Position numbers and translations under genes: made by a program
Part shown: positions 36,449-46,252 of the stretch, one piece after another
How the letters are laid out: each line of letters opens with the position of its first letter
How positions within the stretch are numbered: the stretch's first letter is position 1
Assembly (NCBI RefSeq): GCF_001645125.1
Contig: NZ_LXKA01000110.1
Coordinates: 124,001-188,000, forward strand
DNA length: 64,000 nucleotides
Source: Paraburkholderia ginsengiterrae
GTDB lineage: Bacteria; Pseudomonadota; Gammaproteobacteria; Burkholderiales; Burkholderiaceae
Direction: 5' to 3'
The notes under the pieces: model-generated
The model's input: only the letters and a program-made list of their open reading frames with translations
The model's database searches: none
Told to the model about the DNA's origin: nothing

Positions 36449-37884
36449 CGTTTCTGAAAGCGCGCGTAGAAAAATCCGTCGTGGTCTGAGTTCGCGCCGG
36501 CGCTGTCTTCAGCGGATTGTCCGGCATGGGAACCGGCCGATATGTCGGCGGGCGCGCGAGCCACTGAAGGTAAAAGTTGCCCCGGCGCGTCCAATCGTAC
36601 CGCATCCTGATGCTTGTTTTCAAACCACTGCGCCTGCAACTCGCCTTCTTCAGGAAAGATCGAGCACGTAACGTAGAGCAACTCGCCGCCAGGCTTCACG
36701 AGCGGCCACAAGGCGTCGAGAATCCGGCGCTGCTCGGCGACCAGCGCGGGAATGTCGGAGGCGCGCCGCAGCCAGCGAATGTCCGGATGACGCCGCACGA
36801 TGCCCGAGGCCGAGCACGGCACGTCGGCCAGTATGCGGTCGAATGGCTGGTCGATGTCGTCGTGCCACTTCGCGGGCGTGCCCGCGTCGCCGATCCGCAC
36901 TTCCGCTTCGAGCTTGAGCCGCTGCAGGTTTTCACCGATGCGGCGCGCGCGCGCCGCATCGCTTTCCAGCGCCACGAGCTGGATATTGGCAAGTTCGAGC
37001 AGATGTCCGGTCTTGCCGCCAGGCGCCGCGCACGCGTCGAGCACGCGCATGCCGTCGCGCACGCCGAGCAGTTGCGCGGCGAGTTGCGCGCCGGCGTCCT
37101 GCACCGAGACGACGCCTTCATTGAAGCCTGGGATACGGTCGACCGGCATCGGCGTGTCAAGTCTGACCGCATAGTCGCCGGCTTTGCTTGCGGAAATGTG
37201 ATGGTTCTGCAGCACTTGCAGGTAGGCGTCGACCGTCGAATGACGGGCGTTCACGCGCAGCGTCAACGGGCCTTGCGTGTTGCCGCTGGCGAGCACCGAT
37301 TGCCATGCCTCGGGCCACGCAGTTTTCACCGCCTCGATCCACCACTGCGGGTAATTCCAGCGCGCCACTTCGTCGGCTTGCGCAGCGTTCAGCAGCGCCT
37401 CGCGCTCGCGCAGGAAACTGCGCAGCACGGCGTTGACCAGCCCCTTGGCAAACGCGAATTCACGGCGCGCGCCGATCGCGCTCACAGCCTGATCGACTAC
37501 CGTGAACGGCGCGTATGCGGCATTCGCTTCGTCGTCGACGAGGAGAGCCAGCGCGCACGCGAGCAGATGAGCAACGTGCGGCGGCGGGGTCTTTTTCACC
37601 AGCTTCGCGATCAGCCATTCGGCGGTCGCAAGACGCCGCATCGTGCGGTAGGCGATATCCTGGACCGCGCCGCGCGCGGCAGCCGCGCTGCCCTCAGGTG
37701 CAGACACGAAGACGGACTGCAGCGCCGCCGGCAGGGCCGCGCCGGAGCGCACGGCGCCGACGGCCTGGCCCGCGCAATCGAGCGCGAAACCGAGCGATTC
37801 GGGCGCGAGGTGCAGCGTCGACAAGCGGGATTCGCGCACGCGCGCCGATGACGAAGCAGAACGCGAAGAAGACTTTGTTGTCAT
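36445..37884 (-). CDS. rsmB: 16S rRNA (cytosine(967)-C(5))-methyltransferase RsmB
   Basis: A 479-residue enzyme with an N-terminal NusB-like RNA-binding domain (about 20-165) and a C-terminal SAM-dependent methyltransferase domain. The SAM motif is VLDACAAPGGKTGHL; the two cysteines of the RsmB mechanism are in DVPCSASGIVRRHPDIRWL and VTCSIFPEEGE. A stretch of about 28 residues near the end is inserted before HDGFFYARFQKR. Start at 37884; no strong ribosome site is visible. It leads the rsmB-DUF4390-ntrY-ntrX transcript. Confidence 0.95.
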   Translation of the reverse strand: MTTKSSSRSASSSARVRESRLSTLHLAPESLGFALDCAGQAVGAVRSGAALPAALQSVFVSAPEGSAAAARGAVQDIAYRTMRRLATAEWLIAKLVKKTPPPHVAHLLACALALLVDDEANAAYAPFTVVDQAVSAIGARREFAFAKGLVNAVLRSFLREREALLNAAQADEVARWNYPQWWIEAVKTAWPEAWQSVLASGNTQGPLTLRVNARHSTVDAYLQVLQNHHISASKAGDYAVRLDTPMPVDRIPGFNEGVVSVQDAGAQLAAQLLGVRDGMRVLDACAAPGGKTGHLLELANIQLVALESDAARARRIGENLQRLKLEAEVRIGDAGTPAKWHDDIDQPFDRILADVPCSASGIVRRHPDIRWLRRASDIPALVAEQRRILDALWPLVKPGGELLYVTCSIFPEEGELQAQWFENKHQDAVRLDAPGQLLPSVARAPADISAGSHAGQSAEDSAGANSDHDGFFYARFQKR

Positions 37885-38025
37885 GAAGAAGGCTAAAGCA
37901 GGCCGCGCGGTGCGCGCGGCGCAATCAGCACATTGTAGCGTGGCGCGGCCCACGGACCTCCGCGGCGCGCCTGCGGCTGCGGCAGTGGCAATCTCGCGGT
38001 GGTCAGCAAAACACATACCGAACAA

Positions 38026-38051
38026 AAAAGGCGAGCCCGCGGACTCGCCTT
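38026..38051 (-). terminator. Terminator of htpX
   Basis: A 9-bp stem AAAGGCGAG (38026-38034) with CTCGCCTTT (38043-38051), followed on the minus strand by TTTTTTGT. Confidence 0.88.
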
Positions 38052-38080
38052 TCATCACACCGCGTAAGCGCCGCGCGGCG

Positions 38081-38938
38081 TTATTCGAAGCGCCCCGTGC
38101 GCGCCATCTCCATCAAACGCGCAATGCGCTCCTCAGTGGCCGGGTGCGTGGAGAACAGGTTTGCGATGCCGCCGCCTGACAGCGGATTCATGATCATCAT
38201 TTGCGCGGTGGCCGGATGCTGCTCAGCGGCCGGGAACGGAATACCGCTCGCGTAACGATGAATCTTGTCGAGCGCCGAAGCCAGCGCTTGCGGGTCGCCG
38301 GAAATCTGTGCGCCGCCACGGTCGGCTTCGAACTCGCGCGCGCGCGAAATAGCCATCTGGATCAGCGCGCCGGCAATCGGCGCCAGCAGCGCAACCGCGA
38401 TGCCCGCGATCGGATTCGTTGGACGGCCGTTTTCGTCGCGGCTGCCGAAGAACATCGCGAAGTTCGCGAGCGCGGAAATGGCGCCGGCCATCGTGGCCGA
38501 CACGGTCGAAATCAGAATGTCGCGATGCTTCACGTGAGCCAGTTCGTGCGCCATGACTCCGCGCATTTCCCGCTCGGAGAGCACGCGCAGAATGCCCGTG
38601 GTCGCAGCGACCGCAGCGTGTTCCGGATTGCGGCCCGTGGCGAACGCGTTCGGCGCGTCTTCGTTGATCAGGTAGACGCGCGGCATGGGCAGGTTCGCGC
38701 GCGTGGCAAGTTCGCGCACCATGCGGTAAAACTGCGGCGCACTGTTTTCGTCGACTTCCTGCGCGTTGTACATGCGCAGGACCATCTTGTCCGAGAACCA
38801 GTACGAAAAGAAATTCATGCCGAGGGCGAGCACGAGCGCGATCGTCATGCCACGCGACCCGCCGATCATCCCGCCGATCACGATGAAAAGGGCCGTGATC
38901 GCGGCCATCAACATCGCGGTTTTGACCCAATTGAACAT
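38081..38938 (-). CDS. htpX: Membrane zinc metalloprotease HtpX
   Basis: A 285-residue inner-membrane M48B protease for quality control of membrane proteins. There are two N-terminal hydrophobic segments (about 7-26 and 31-48). The zinc motif HELAH is at 131-135, with the third ligand in FEADRGG. Two more hydrophobic segments follow the active site. Start at 38938, preceded by AAGGAG at a good distance; the frame extends 11 codons upstream without support. A sigma-32-like promoter lies about 80 bases upstream. Confidence 0.96.
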   Translation of the reverse strand: MFNWVKTAMLMAAITALFIVIGGMIGGSRGMTIALVLALGMNFFSYWFSDKMVLRMYNAQEVDENSAPQFYRMVRELATRANLPMPRVYLINEDAPNAFATGRNPEHAAVAATTGILRVLSEREMRGVMAHELAHVKHRDILISTVSATMAGAISALANFAMFFGSRDENGRPTNPIAGIAVALLAPIAGALIQMAISRAREFEADRGGAQISGDPQALASALDKIHRYASGIPFPAAEQHPATAQMMIMNPLSGGGIANLFSTHPATEERIARLMEMARTGRFE

Positions 38939-39017
38939 GTCTGCAACTCCTTGCCCTGACGCGGGTTTCATATCTGCACCGCATGATTGCGGCGCTCGAT
39001 TGTAAGCGGAATGTTAG

Positions 39018-39043
39018 ATATGGGCGCGTGAGGAAAATTCAAT
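39018..39043 (-). promoter_or_regulatory. Sigma-32-like promoter of htpX
   Basis: On the minus strand ATTGAAT (39037-39043), an 11-base spacer, then GCCCATAT (39018-39025) resembles CTTGAAA-N11-16-CCCCATNT. htpX is a heat-shock gene in E. coli, which supports the reading. It touches the end of the LysE gene. Confidence 0.4.
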
Positions 39044-39684
39044 CATCTTGATGCGGTGGCGAGCTTGATGCCCAAGCCGACAAAAGCGCTGCCCACGCCG
39101 CGATCCAGCCACTTCTTCACCGCCGGCTGGCCGGAGAAGCGCTGCGTCACACTGCCCGCGATCCACGCGACGAAACTGTTCCACAGCGTGCTCATGGCGA
39201 CGAACACCGCGCCGAGCACCAGGAATGCGAGCGCCTTGTGGTCGTTGCCGGTCGTCACGAACTGCGGGAAGAAGGACACGAAGAACAGCACCACCTTCGG
39301 GTTCAGAACATTGGTCCAGAAGCCTTGCAGGAACAGCTGCCGCAGCGACTTGGGCGCACCGGCCGCACGCGTGTCTCCGGCTGCCTGATCGGCTGCGGGC
39401 TTGGCGAACACCAGGCGCACGCCAAGGTAGATCAGATAAATCGCGCCGACGAACTTAATGACCGTGAATGCCGTGGCCGACGCAGCTAACAGCGCGGTCA
39501 AGCCAAACGCGCAGGCGAGCGAGTGAACGCAGCAACCCGCGGAGATGCCAAGCGCCGACATCAGACCCGCGCCACGGCCTTGAGCGACGCTGCGCCCCAC
39601 GATATAGGCAGTATCGGGACCCGGCGTGACATTCAGAAGAAAGACCGCGGCGACGAAAAACTCGAAATGGGTGATGCCGAACAT
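39043..39684 (-). CDS. LysE/RhtB-family amino-acid exporter
   Basis: A 213-residue inner-membrane protein with about six hydrophobic segments. The N-terminal motif NVTPGPDTAYIVGRSVAQGRGAG is the LysE/RhtB signature. It probably exports amino acids or derivatives such as homoserine lactone or threonine; the substrate is unknown. The start at 39684 is chosen because family proteins start MFGIxxFxxF; the frame continues 20 codons upstream without conservation. It lies between fmt and htpX. Confidence 0.9.
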   Translation of the reverse strand: MFGITHFEFFVAAVFLLNVTPGPDTAYIVGRSVAQGRGAGLMSALGISAGCCVHSLACAFGLTALLAASATAFTVIKFVGAIYLIYLGVRLVFAKPAADQAAGDTRAAGAPKSLRQLFLQGFWTNVLNPKVVLFFVSFFPQFVTTGNDHKALAFLVLGAVFVAMSTLWNSFVAWIAGSVTQRFSGQPAVKKWLDRGVGSAFVGLGIKLATASR

Positions 39685-39797
39685 GAAAATCCTCGAAATC
39701 TGGAGTGCTGCATGGAGAATTCTAACGCGCGGCAGACCCGGCAAGCGGTGTCTTGAACATCGGCCGAACGGACAATGTTCAAGCGTGCGCCTGACTG

Positions 39798-40784
39798 TTA
39801 TTTCGCTTCGGGAAGTTGAAAACGCTGCCCGGCGGCCAGCGTCGAGCCGGCCAGGAATTCGCGCACTGGCAAGCGCTTGCCGCCGGGTTTCTGCAGTTGC
39901 GTGAGACGCAATACGCCTTCTCCACAGGCCACGACTACGCCTTCGGGCGAGACGTCGGCAATCGTGCCGGGGGCACGGTCGCGTTGCGCGCCGATGGGAG
40001 CGGCGGCCCAGATTTTGATCGACGTGCCGTCGTCAAGCGTGCCTACTCCGCCGGGGAAGGGGTCGAATGCGCGCACCTGGCGCGCGAGCTCGGCCGCCGG
40101 GCGGCGCCAGTCGAGCGCGGCTTCGTGCTTGCCGATTTTTTCCGCGTAAGTCACGCCGTCCGCCGGTTGCGGCGTTGACGCGAGCTTGCCGCTACGCTCA
40201 AGCTCGATCAGCGCGTCGACAATCAGCCTCGCGCCGTCTTGCGCGAGACGGTCGTGCAACGTGGCCGTGGTGTCGTCAGCGGAAATCGCGGTGCGCGTTT
40301 CGGAGATCATCGCGCCGGTATCGAGACCCACGTCCATCTGCATCAGCGTGATGCCGGTTTCGGCGTCGCCCGCTTCGATCGCGCGATGAATCGGCGCGGC
40401 GCCGCGCCAGCGCGGCAGCAACGAAGCATGAATGTTGATGCAGCCGCGCGGCGGAATATCGAGTACTTCCTGCGGCAGGATCAGGCCGTAGGCGGCCACC
40501 ACCATCACGTCGTGCGGCGTGGCACGCAGTTGATCGATCGCGGCGGCGGCTTCGGCCGGATATTTTCCGGCACGGCGCAGCGAAGCCGGCTGGGCAACGG
40601 CCAGCCCATGCTCCTGCGCGTAGCGCTTGACGGGGCTCGCCTGCAATTTCATCCCGCGGCCAGCGGGCCGGTCCGGCTGGGTCAGCACGAGCGGCACCGG
40701 AAAACCGGCACGGTGGATCTCGGCCAGGGCGGCCGCGGCGAACTCCGGCGTACCGGCAAAGATGACGCGCAACGAATGACTCAT
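39798..40784 (-). CDS. fmt: Methionyl-tRNA formyltransferase
   Basis: A 328-residue enzyme that formylates initiator Met-tRNA using 10-formyltetrahydrofolate. The N-terminus [14 protein letters not shown] and the active-site region [21 protein letters not shown] (with the catalytic N-H and later D of VGLDTGAM) are unmistakable. The C-terminal OB-like domain binds tRNA. It lies 31 bases after def, the usual def-fmt pair. Confidence 0.98.
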   Translation of the reverse strand: MSHSLRVIFAGTPEFAAAALAEIHRAGFPVPLVLTQPDRPAGRGMKLQASPVKRYAQEHGLAVAQPASLRRAGKYPAEAAAAIDQLRATPHDVMVVAAYGLILPQEVLDIPPRGCINIHASLLPRWRGAAPIHRAIEAGDAETGITLMQMDVGLDTGAMISETRTAISADDTTATLHDRLAQDGARLIVDALIELERSGKLASTPQPADGVTYAEKIGKHEAALDWRRPAAELARQVRAFDPFPGGVGTLDDGTSIKIWAAAPIGAQRDRAPGTIADVSPEGVVVACGEGVLRLTQLQKPGGKRLPVREFLAGSTLAAGQRFQLPEAK

Positions 40785-40815
40785 GAACGGGTGCGGAAAG
40801 CGGGGTGGACGCGCA

Positions 40816-41319
40816 TTACATCGCGTGGGCGAGCTTCTTCATCTTGCTCTTGATGCGCGTCTGCTTCAGCGACGACAGGTACTCGACGAACACGCGGCCC
40901 ATCAGGTGATCCATTTCGTGCTGGATGCACACCGCGAGCAGACCTTCGCAATCCATTTCGAAGGTTTCGCCCTTCTCGTTCAGCGCCCGCACGCGCACTT
41001 TTTCGGCTCGCTCGACATTGTCGTAAATGCCCGGCACCGAGAGACAGCCCTCTTCCGACAGCTTTCTTTCGTTGCTCGACCAGATGATTTCCGGATTGAT
41101 GAAGGCGAGCAGCTCGTCGTGCGCGTCCGACACGTCGATCACGACCACGCGCTCGTGCACGTCCACCTGGGTCGCGGCCAGACCGACGCCAGGCGCGGCG
41201 TACATGGTTTCCGCCATGTCCTTGACGAGGCGGCGGATGCGGTCGTTGACCACTTCGACCGGCTTGGCAATCTTGTGCAGCCGCTTGTCCGGGTAATTGA
41301 GGATATTCAGTAAAGCCAT
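40816..41319 (-). CDS. def: Peptide deformylase
   Basis: A 167-residue metalloenzyme that removes the N-formyl group from nascent proteins. The three motifs are GVGLAATQ (44-51), EGCLSVPG with metal ligand C92, and QHEMDHL with ligands H133 and H137 and catalytic E134. First gene of def-fmt-lysE-htpX, divergent from dprA across 243 bases. Confidence 0.98.
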   Translation of the reverse strand: MALLNILNYPDKRLHKIAKPVEVVNDRIRRLVKDMAETMYAAPGVGLAATQVDVHERVVVIDVSDAHDELLAFINPEIIWSSNERKLSEEGCLSVPGIYDNVERAEKVRVRALNEKGETFEMDCEGLLAVCIQHEMDHLMGRVFVEYLSSLKQTRIKSKMKKLAHAM

Positions 41320-41562
41320 GATCTTGAGTGTGATTTTCGGGCGCCGCTGACCGTGGGAACGCTCGCGTTGGCCTTTCGGCCAGGTTGTGGGCGCGCCGCA
41401 TTGCGCACACGATAGTTGGTGTCGAACCGGTTCGATTCAACGCGCCATGTGCGCCAAACGACGGGCCCGCGCGGGTGGGCGCGGCGCTGCAGTTTTTCGG
41501 ATGATGAAAATTTTAGCATGGCGCCTGCCTGCCCGCTGGCCCTGTACGAGGATCGACCTGCA

Positions 41563-42708
41563 ATGCACACCTTGCCTGCAACTGATATTGAACTCGCCGC
41601 GTGGCTGCGGCTCTCGCTGGCGCCAGGGCTGAAACCCGCCGCCTTGCGCCTGCTGCTGAGCGCTTTTGGACTGCCGGAGGCAATACTCGAGCAATCGCCG
41701 GACGCGCTTGCCGCAATCGCCGGCGACGCCGCGGCGCGCGCTGCGCTCGCGCCGGCAGGTCCCGGGTTCGCCGCCCAGCTCGACGCGGTAATCGCGTGGC
41801 GCGAGCAGCCCGGCAACCAGGTCGTCACACTCGACGATCCGGCCTATCCGCCGGCGCTGCTGACCATGCCCGATCCACCACCGCTGCTATATATAAAAGG
41901 GCGGCTGGATCTGTTGCATGGCAGAGCGGTCGCGCTCGTGGGCAGCCGCAGCGCGACGCCCCAGGGAGTCGAAGACGCGGAGCGGTTCGCGCGCGAGTTG
42001 TCGGTGGCCGGCGTGACTGTCGTGTCGGGGCTGGCGCTCGGCATCGACGGCGCCGCGCATCGAGGTGGCCTCGCCGGCAGCGGCAGCACGGTCGCCGTGA
42101 TCGGCACGGGCGCGGATCTGGTGTATCCGGCGGCACATCACGCGCTGGCGCGGCAAATCGCGGTGCAGGGCGCCATCGTGTCCGAATGGCCGCTCGGCAC
42201 CCCCGCGCGCGCCGCCAACTTCCCGCAGCGCAACCGGCTGATCGCCGGGCTCGTCAGCGGCGTGGTGATCGTCGAAGCGGCCATGCGCTCCGGGTCGCTA
42301 ATCACGGCGCGGCTTGCCAACGAAATGGGACGCGACATCTTCGCGTTGCCCGGATCGATTCATGCGCCGCTGTCGCGTGGTTGTCACCGGATCATCAAGC
42401 AAGGGGCAAAGCTGGTGGAAACGCCAGATGACGTGCTGGAGGAACTGGGGTTCGCACGACGGGCAGCGGCACGCCCTTCGGCGCTGCCCTGCCAGCCGTC
42501 CGCCAGTTCCGAAGCGACTTCCGAGGCGAATTCCGAGGCGCGGCGTCTCCTCACGGCCCTCGGACATGCACCCACCACGCTTGAAATTCTCGCCAGTCGC
42601 ACCGAGATGGAAGACGCCGCCCTGCAAGCCACCTTGCTGCAACTCGAACTCGCCGGCCAGGTGACCGTGCTGCCCGGTGGCCGCTTCGTGCGGGCAAGCC
42701 ACGGCTGA
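41563..42708 (+). CDS. dprA: DNA-processing protein DprA
   Basis: A 381-residue protein that loads RecA on incoming single-stranded DNA during transformation. A SAM-like N-terminal helical domain (about 10-75) precedes the Rossmann-like core with VALVGSRSATPQG, VVSGLALGIDGAAH, GTGADLVYPAAH and SEWPLGTPARAANFPQRNRLIAGL. A winged-helix domain (about 320-381) ends it. Start at 41563 because GAGGA lies 10 bases before it; an in-frame ATG at 41518 is possible but has no ribosome site. Presence suggests, but does not prove, natural competence. Confidence 0.94.
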   Translation: MHTLPATDIELAAWLRLSLAPGLKPAALRLLLSAFGLPEAILEQSPDALAAIAGDAAARAALAPAGPGFAAQLDAVIAWREQPGNQVVTLDDPAYPPALLTMPDPPPLLYIKGRLDLLHGRAVALVGSRSATPQGVEDAERFARELSVAGVTVVSGLALGIDGAAHRGGLAGSGSTVAVIGTGADLVYPAAHHALARQIAVQGAIVSEWPLGTPARAANFPQRNRLIAGLVSGVVIVEAAMRSGSLITARLANEMGRDIFALPGSIHAPLSRGCHRIIKQGAKLVETPDDVLEELGFARRAAARPSALPCQPSASSEATSEANSEARRLLTALGHAPTTLEILASRTEMEDAALQATLLQLELAGQVTVLPGGRFVRASHG

Positions 42709-42796
42709 CCCCGCACCGATCAGGGTTGACCACCATTCGGGATTGGCCATGCTACATTCGCGCCAACGCATCTGACAAAGTACGTAAGGAACCACC

Positions 42797-43174
42797 ATGC
42801 CCGCGCTGAACCTCGACACCGACCAAGACCGGATCGCCGAGCGCGTCAACGAACCCGAAACGCTCTTCGTTGCCTGCTTGTGCGCGCAATGGTGCGGAAC
42901 CTGTCGCGAGTATCGGGACGCCTTTGACAAACTGGCCGACCGGCACCCAGAAATCTGTTTTGCGTGGATCGATATCGAAACCCATGCAGACCGCTTCGAC
43001 GATCTGGACGTGGAGAATTTTCCGACCGTCCTGATCGAAGATTCGGTGACGACCCGGTTTTTCGGCACCGTTCTACCGCAGGCGGCAATCGTGGAACGGA
43101 TGTTGTCTGACTCGACGGCTTTGCCCGGCCTCACCGGCGCGCCCAAATTGCGCCCCGCGCTGTCGGTCGTCTGA
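42797..43174 (+). CDS. Thioredoxin-family protein
   Basis: A 125-residue single-domain protein with the active site WCGTC (C33, C36) and the cis-proline P76 in NFPTV. No signal peptide, so cytoplasmic. The family middle block, EICFAWIDIETHADRFDDLDVENFPT, fits the thioredoxin fold. Its partner is unknown. It lies 88 bases after dprA with GTAAGGA upstream of the ATG. Confidence 0.88.
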   Translation: MPALNLDTDQDRIAERVNEPETLFVACLCAQWCGTCREYRDAFDKLADRHPEICFAWIDIETHADRFDDLDVENFPTVLIEDSVTTRFFGTVLPQAAIVERMLSDSTALPGLTGAPKLRPALSVV

Positions 43175-43425
43175 TGATGGCGGCCGGCCCGCATGCCCCG
43201 CAGCGCGGGCCGTGTGGGCGGGGCGCACCGCGTGTTTGCCGCAGCTTGCTCGATGCATGAGCACACAATTATGATGGCGCGCTTTTATGGCACTTGACAC
43301 GCCGGTTTCGCGCCGTGTGCTATAAAGCGGTCGTTAATGGGTCGCAAAGGTCGCAAACGAGGGTCGTGCGCTAATTGCGCGCACTCAAGGCCATCAACCC
43401 GGATCTACCAACCTCACATCGAGTC

Positions 43426-46089
43426 ATGTCCAAAGCACTGATCATCGCCGAAAAGCCTTCCGTCGCGAACGACATCGCGCGCGCTTTGGGCGGTTTTACC
43501 AAGCATGACGAATACTACGAAAGCGACGATTACGTCCTTTCCTCGGCAGTCGGCCATCTGCTGGAAATCGCCGCGCCCGACGAGTATGAAGTCAAGCGCG
43601 GCAAGTGGAGCTTCGCCAATCTGCCGGTCATTCCGCCGCACTTCGATCTCAATCCGATCGCCAAGAGCGAGTCGCGCCTGAAGGTGCTGACCAAGCTGCT
43701 CAAGCGCAAAGACGTCGATCGTCTGATCAACGCCTGTGACGCGGGGCGCGAGGGCGAACTGATTTTCCGCCTGATCGCGCAGCACGCGAAAGCCAAGCAG
43801 CCGGTGCAGCGCCTGTGGCTGCAGTCCATGACGGCGGGCGCGATCCGTGACGGTTTCGCGCGTCTGCGCAGCGACGAAGAGATGCAGCCGCTCGCCGATG
43901 CGGCACGCTGCCGCTCGGAAGCGGACTGGCTGGTCGGCATCAACGGCACGCGCGCCATGACCGCGTTCAATAGCAAGGGTGGCGGCTTCTTCCTGACCAC
44001 GGTCGGGCGAGTGCAAACGCCCACGCTGTCGATCGTGGTCGAACGCGAGGAGAAGATCCGCCGCTTCGTGCCGCGCGACTACTGGGAAGTGAAAGCGGAG
44101 TTTGTCTGCGCGGCGGGCTTCTACGAAGGCCGCTGGTTCGATCCGAAATTCAAGCGCGACGAGTTCGACCCGGAAAAACGCGATTCGCGTTTGTGGGCGC
44201 TGCCTGCCGCTGAAACGATCGTCGCCGCCTGCCGCGGCCAGATCGGCACGGTGACGGAAGAATCGAAGCCGTCCACGCAACTGTCGCCGGCGCTGTTCGA
44301 CCTCACCAGCCTGCAGCGCGAGGCCAACGGCCGCTTCGGCTTCTCGGCGAAGAACACACTGGGCCTCGCTCAGGCGCTGTACGAAAAGCACAAGGTGCTG
44401 ACCTATCCCCGTACCGACGCGCGCGCGCTGCCGGAAGACTACCTGGAGACGGTCAAGCAGACGCTCGGCATGCTCAAGGAGAGCAACAACTACCTGCCGT
44501 TTGCCAAGCAGGTGCTCGACAAGGGCTGGGTGAAGCCGAACAAGCGCATCTTCGATAACTCGAAGATCAGCGACCACTTCGCTATTATCCCGACGCTGCA
44601 AGCGCCCAAGAATCTGTCCGAACCGGAACAGAAGCTCTACGACCTCGTCGTGAAGCGGTTCCTGTCGGTGTTTTTCCCGGCCGCCGAATACCGGGTGACG
44701 ACGCGGATCACGGAAGTGGTCGGCCATCACTTCAAGACCGAAGGCAAGGTGCTGGTGGAACCGGGCTGGTTGCAGGTTTATGGCCGGGAAATCAGCGGCG
44801 AAGACGCGAATCTCGTGCCGGTGCAGAAGGACGAGAAGGTCAAGACCGACAAGATCGCCGCGCAGCAACTGGTCACGAAGCCGCCGGCACGCTACAACGA
44901 AGCGACCTTGCTGTCGGCCATGGAAGGCGCCGGCAAGCTCGTAGAAGACGACGAACTGCGTGAAGCCATGGCTGCCAAGGGTCTGGGCACGCCGGCCACG
45001 CGCGCCGCCATCATCGAAGGTTTGCTGGGTGAGAAGTATCTGATCCGCGAGGGCCGCGATCTGATTCCGACCGCCAAGGCGTTCCAGCTCATGACGCTGC
45101 TGCGCGGTCTCGGCGTGAAGGAGCTGACTGCCCCAGAATTGACCGGCGAGTGGGAGTACAAGCTCTCGCAAATGGAACGCGGCAACTTGCCTCGCGACGC
45201 GTTCATGCAGGAAATCGCGCGCATGACGCAGACCATCGTCAAGCGCGCGAAAGAGTACGATTCCGACACGATCCCGGGTGATTACGCGACGTTGCAGACG
45301 CCGTGTCCGAATTGCGGCGGACAGGTGAAGGAAAACTACCGGCGCTTTGCCTGCTCGAAATGCGAGTTCTCGATATCGAAAATTCCGGGCGGCCGGCAAT
45401 TCGAGATCGAGGAAGTCGAGGAGTTGCTGCAGAACAAGACCATCGGACCGCTGTCGGGTTTCCGCAGCAAGATGGGCCGTCCGTTCTCGGCAATCCTGAA
45501 GCTTTCGCTCGACGACGAGATCAAGAATTACAAGCTCGAATTCGACTTCGGCCAGGATGCGGGTGGTGAAGACGGTGAACCGCCTGATTTCTCCGATCAG
45601 CAGCCGGTGGGCGCATGCCCGAAGTGCAAGGGCCGCGTGTTCGAGCATGGCATGAGCTACGTCTGCGAGAACTCCGTCGCCAATCCGAAGACTTGCGACT
45701 TCCGCTCCGGCAAGGTGATCCTGCAGCAGGAAATTGCCCGCGAACAGATGGCGAAGCTGCTCGAAGAGGGCCGCACGGATCTGCTGACAAACTTCAAGTC
45801 GTCGCGTACCGGCCGTAACTTCAAGGCATTCCTCGTCAAGCAGAGCGACGGCAAGATCGGCTTTGAATTCGAGAAGAAAGAACCGTCGGCGAAAACGGCG
45901 GCAAAGACCGCGGCAGCCAAATCGGCCGCCAAGGCAGTGCCGGAAGCTGATGAGGAAGATGCCGAAGTAGCGGTGAAAGCAGCGCCAGCCGCCAAGAAGG
46001 CGGCGGCGAAAAAAGCGCCTGCAACCAAGACCGCCGCAGCGAAGAAGGCGCCCGCCAAAAAAGCGGTAGCGCGCAAAACGGGCTCGTAA
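43426..46089 (+). CDS. topB: DNA topoisomerase III with zinc fingers and a histone-like tail
   Basis: An 887-residue type IA topoisomerase that decatenates DNA. The N-terminal TOPRIM domain starts MSKALIIAEKPSVANDIARAL and includes DAGREGE. Catalytic Y327 lies in HKVLTYPRTDAR. After about residue 620 come a four-cysteine zinc-binding element (CPNCGGQ, CSKCEF), and a second cysteine-rich region (CPKCKGR, C...CDFRSGK). The last ~70 residues are Lys/Ala-rich repeats (AAKKAAAKKAPA-like), as in histone H1-type tails. Start at ATG 43426. Single gene with a strong terminator. Confidence 0.95.
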   Translation: MSKALIIAEKPSVANDIARALGGFTKHDEYYESDDYVLSSAVGHLLEIAAPDEYEVKRGKWSFANLPVIPPHFDLNPIAKSESRLKVLTKLLKRKDVDRLINACDAGREGELIFRLIAQHAKAKQPVQRLWLQSMTAGAIRDGFARLRSDEEMQPLADAARCRSEADWLVGINGTRAMTAFNSKGGGFFLTTVGRVQTPTLSIVVEREEKIRRFVPRDYWEVKAEFVCAAGFYEGRWFDPKFKRDEFDPEKRDSRLWALPAAETIVAACRGQIGTVTEESKPSTQLSPALFDLTSLQREANGRFGFSAKNTLGLAQALYEKHKVLTYPRTDARALPEDYLETVKQTLGMLKESNNYLPFAKQVLDKGWVKPNKRIFDNSKISDHFAIIPTLQAPKNLSEPEQKLYDLVVKRFLSVFFPAAEYRVTTRITEVVGHHFKTEGKVLVEPGWLQVYGREISGEDANLVPVQKDEKVKTDKIAAQQLVTKPPARYNEATLLSAMEGAGKLVEDDELREAMAAKGLGTPATRAAIIEGLLGEKYLIREGRDLIPTAKAFQLMTLLRGLGVKELTAPELTGEWEYKLSQMERGNLPRDAFMQEIARMTQTIVKRAKEYDSDTIPGDYATLQTPCPNCGGQVKENYRRFACSKCEFSISKIPGGRQFEIEEVEELLQNKTIGPLSGFRSKMGRPFSAILKLSLDDEIKNYKLEFDFGQDAGGEDGEPPDFSDQQPVGACPKCKGRVFEHGMSYVCENSVANPKTCDFRSGKVILQQEIAREQMAKLLEEGRTDLLTNFKSSRTGRNFKAFLVKQSDGKIGFEFEKKEPSAKTAAKTAAAKSAAKAVPEADEEDAEVAVKAAPAAKKAAAKKAPATKTAAAKKAPAKKAVARKTGS

Positions 46090-46160
46090 TTTGCGCCGGC
46101 GTTGAACCGGCGGCCGGACGGGCGTTCGCCCCCGGCCGGCGTCAATCCGACTTGCCATGA

Positions 46161-46197
46161 AAAAAGGCGCGGTCACATAGTGTGACCGCGCCTTTTT
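46161..46197. terminator. Bidirectional terminator between topB and the LysR gene
   Basis: A 17-bp perfect stem (46161-46177 with 46181-46197) has a 3-base loop; the outer part is AAAAAGGCGCGG/CCGCGCCTTTTT. It serves both convergent genes. Confidence 0.95.
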
Positions 46198-46252
46198 GTT
46201 TGTTCGCCAGGCTGCGCCTATTGCGGCACAGCCAGCCTTACCGGCTCATCCC

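Noticed and set aside
43414-46176. A 920-residue minus-strand frame opposite topB
   Set aside because: It mirrors the topB codons in a high-GC genome and has no recognisable domain, while topB has all catalytic motifs.
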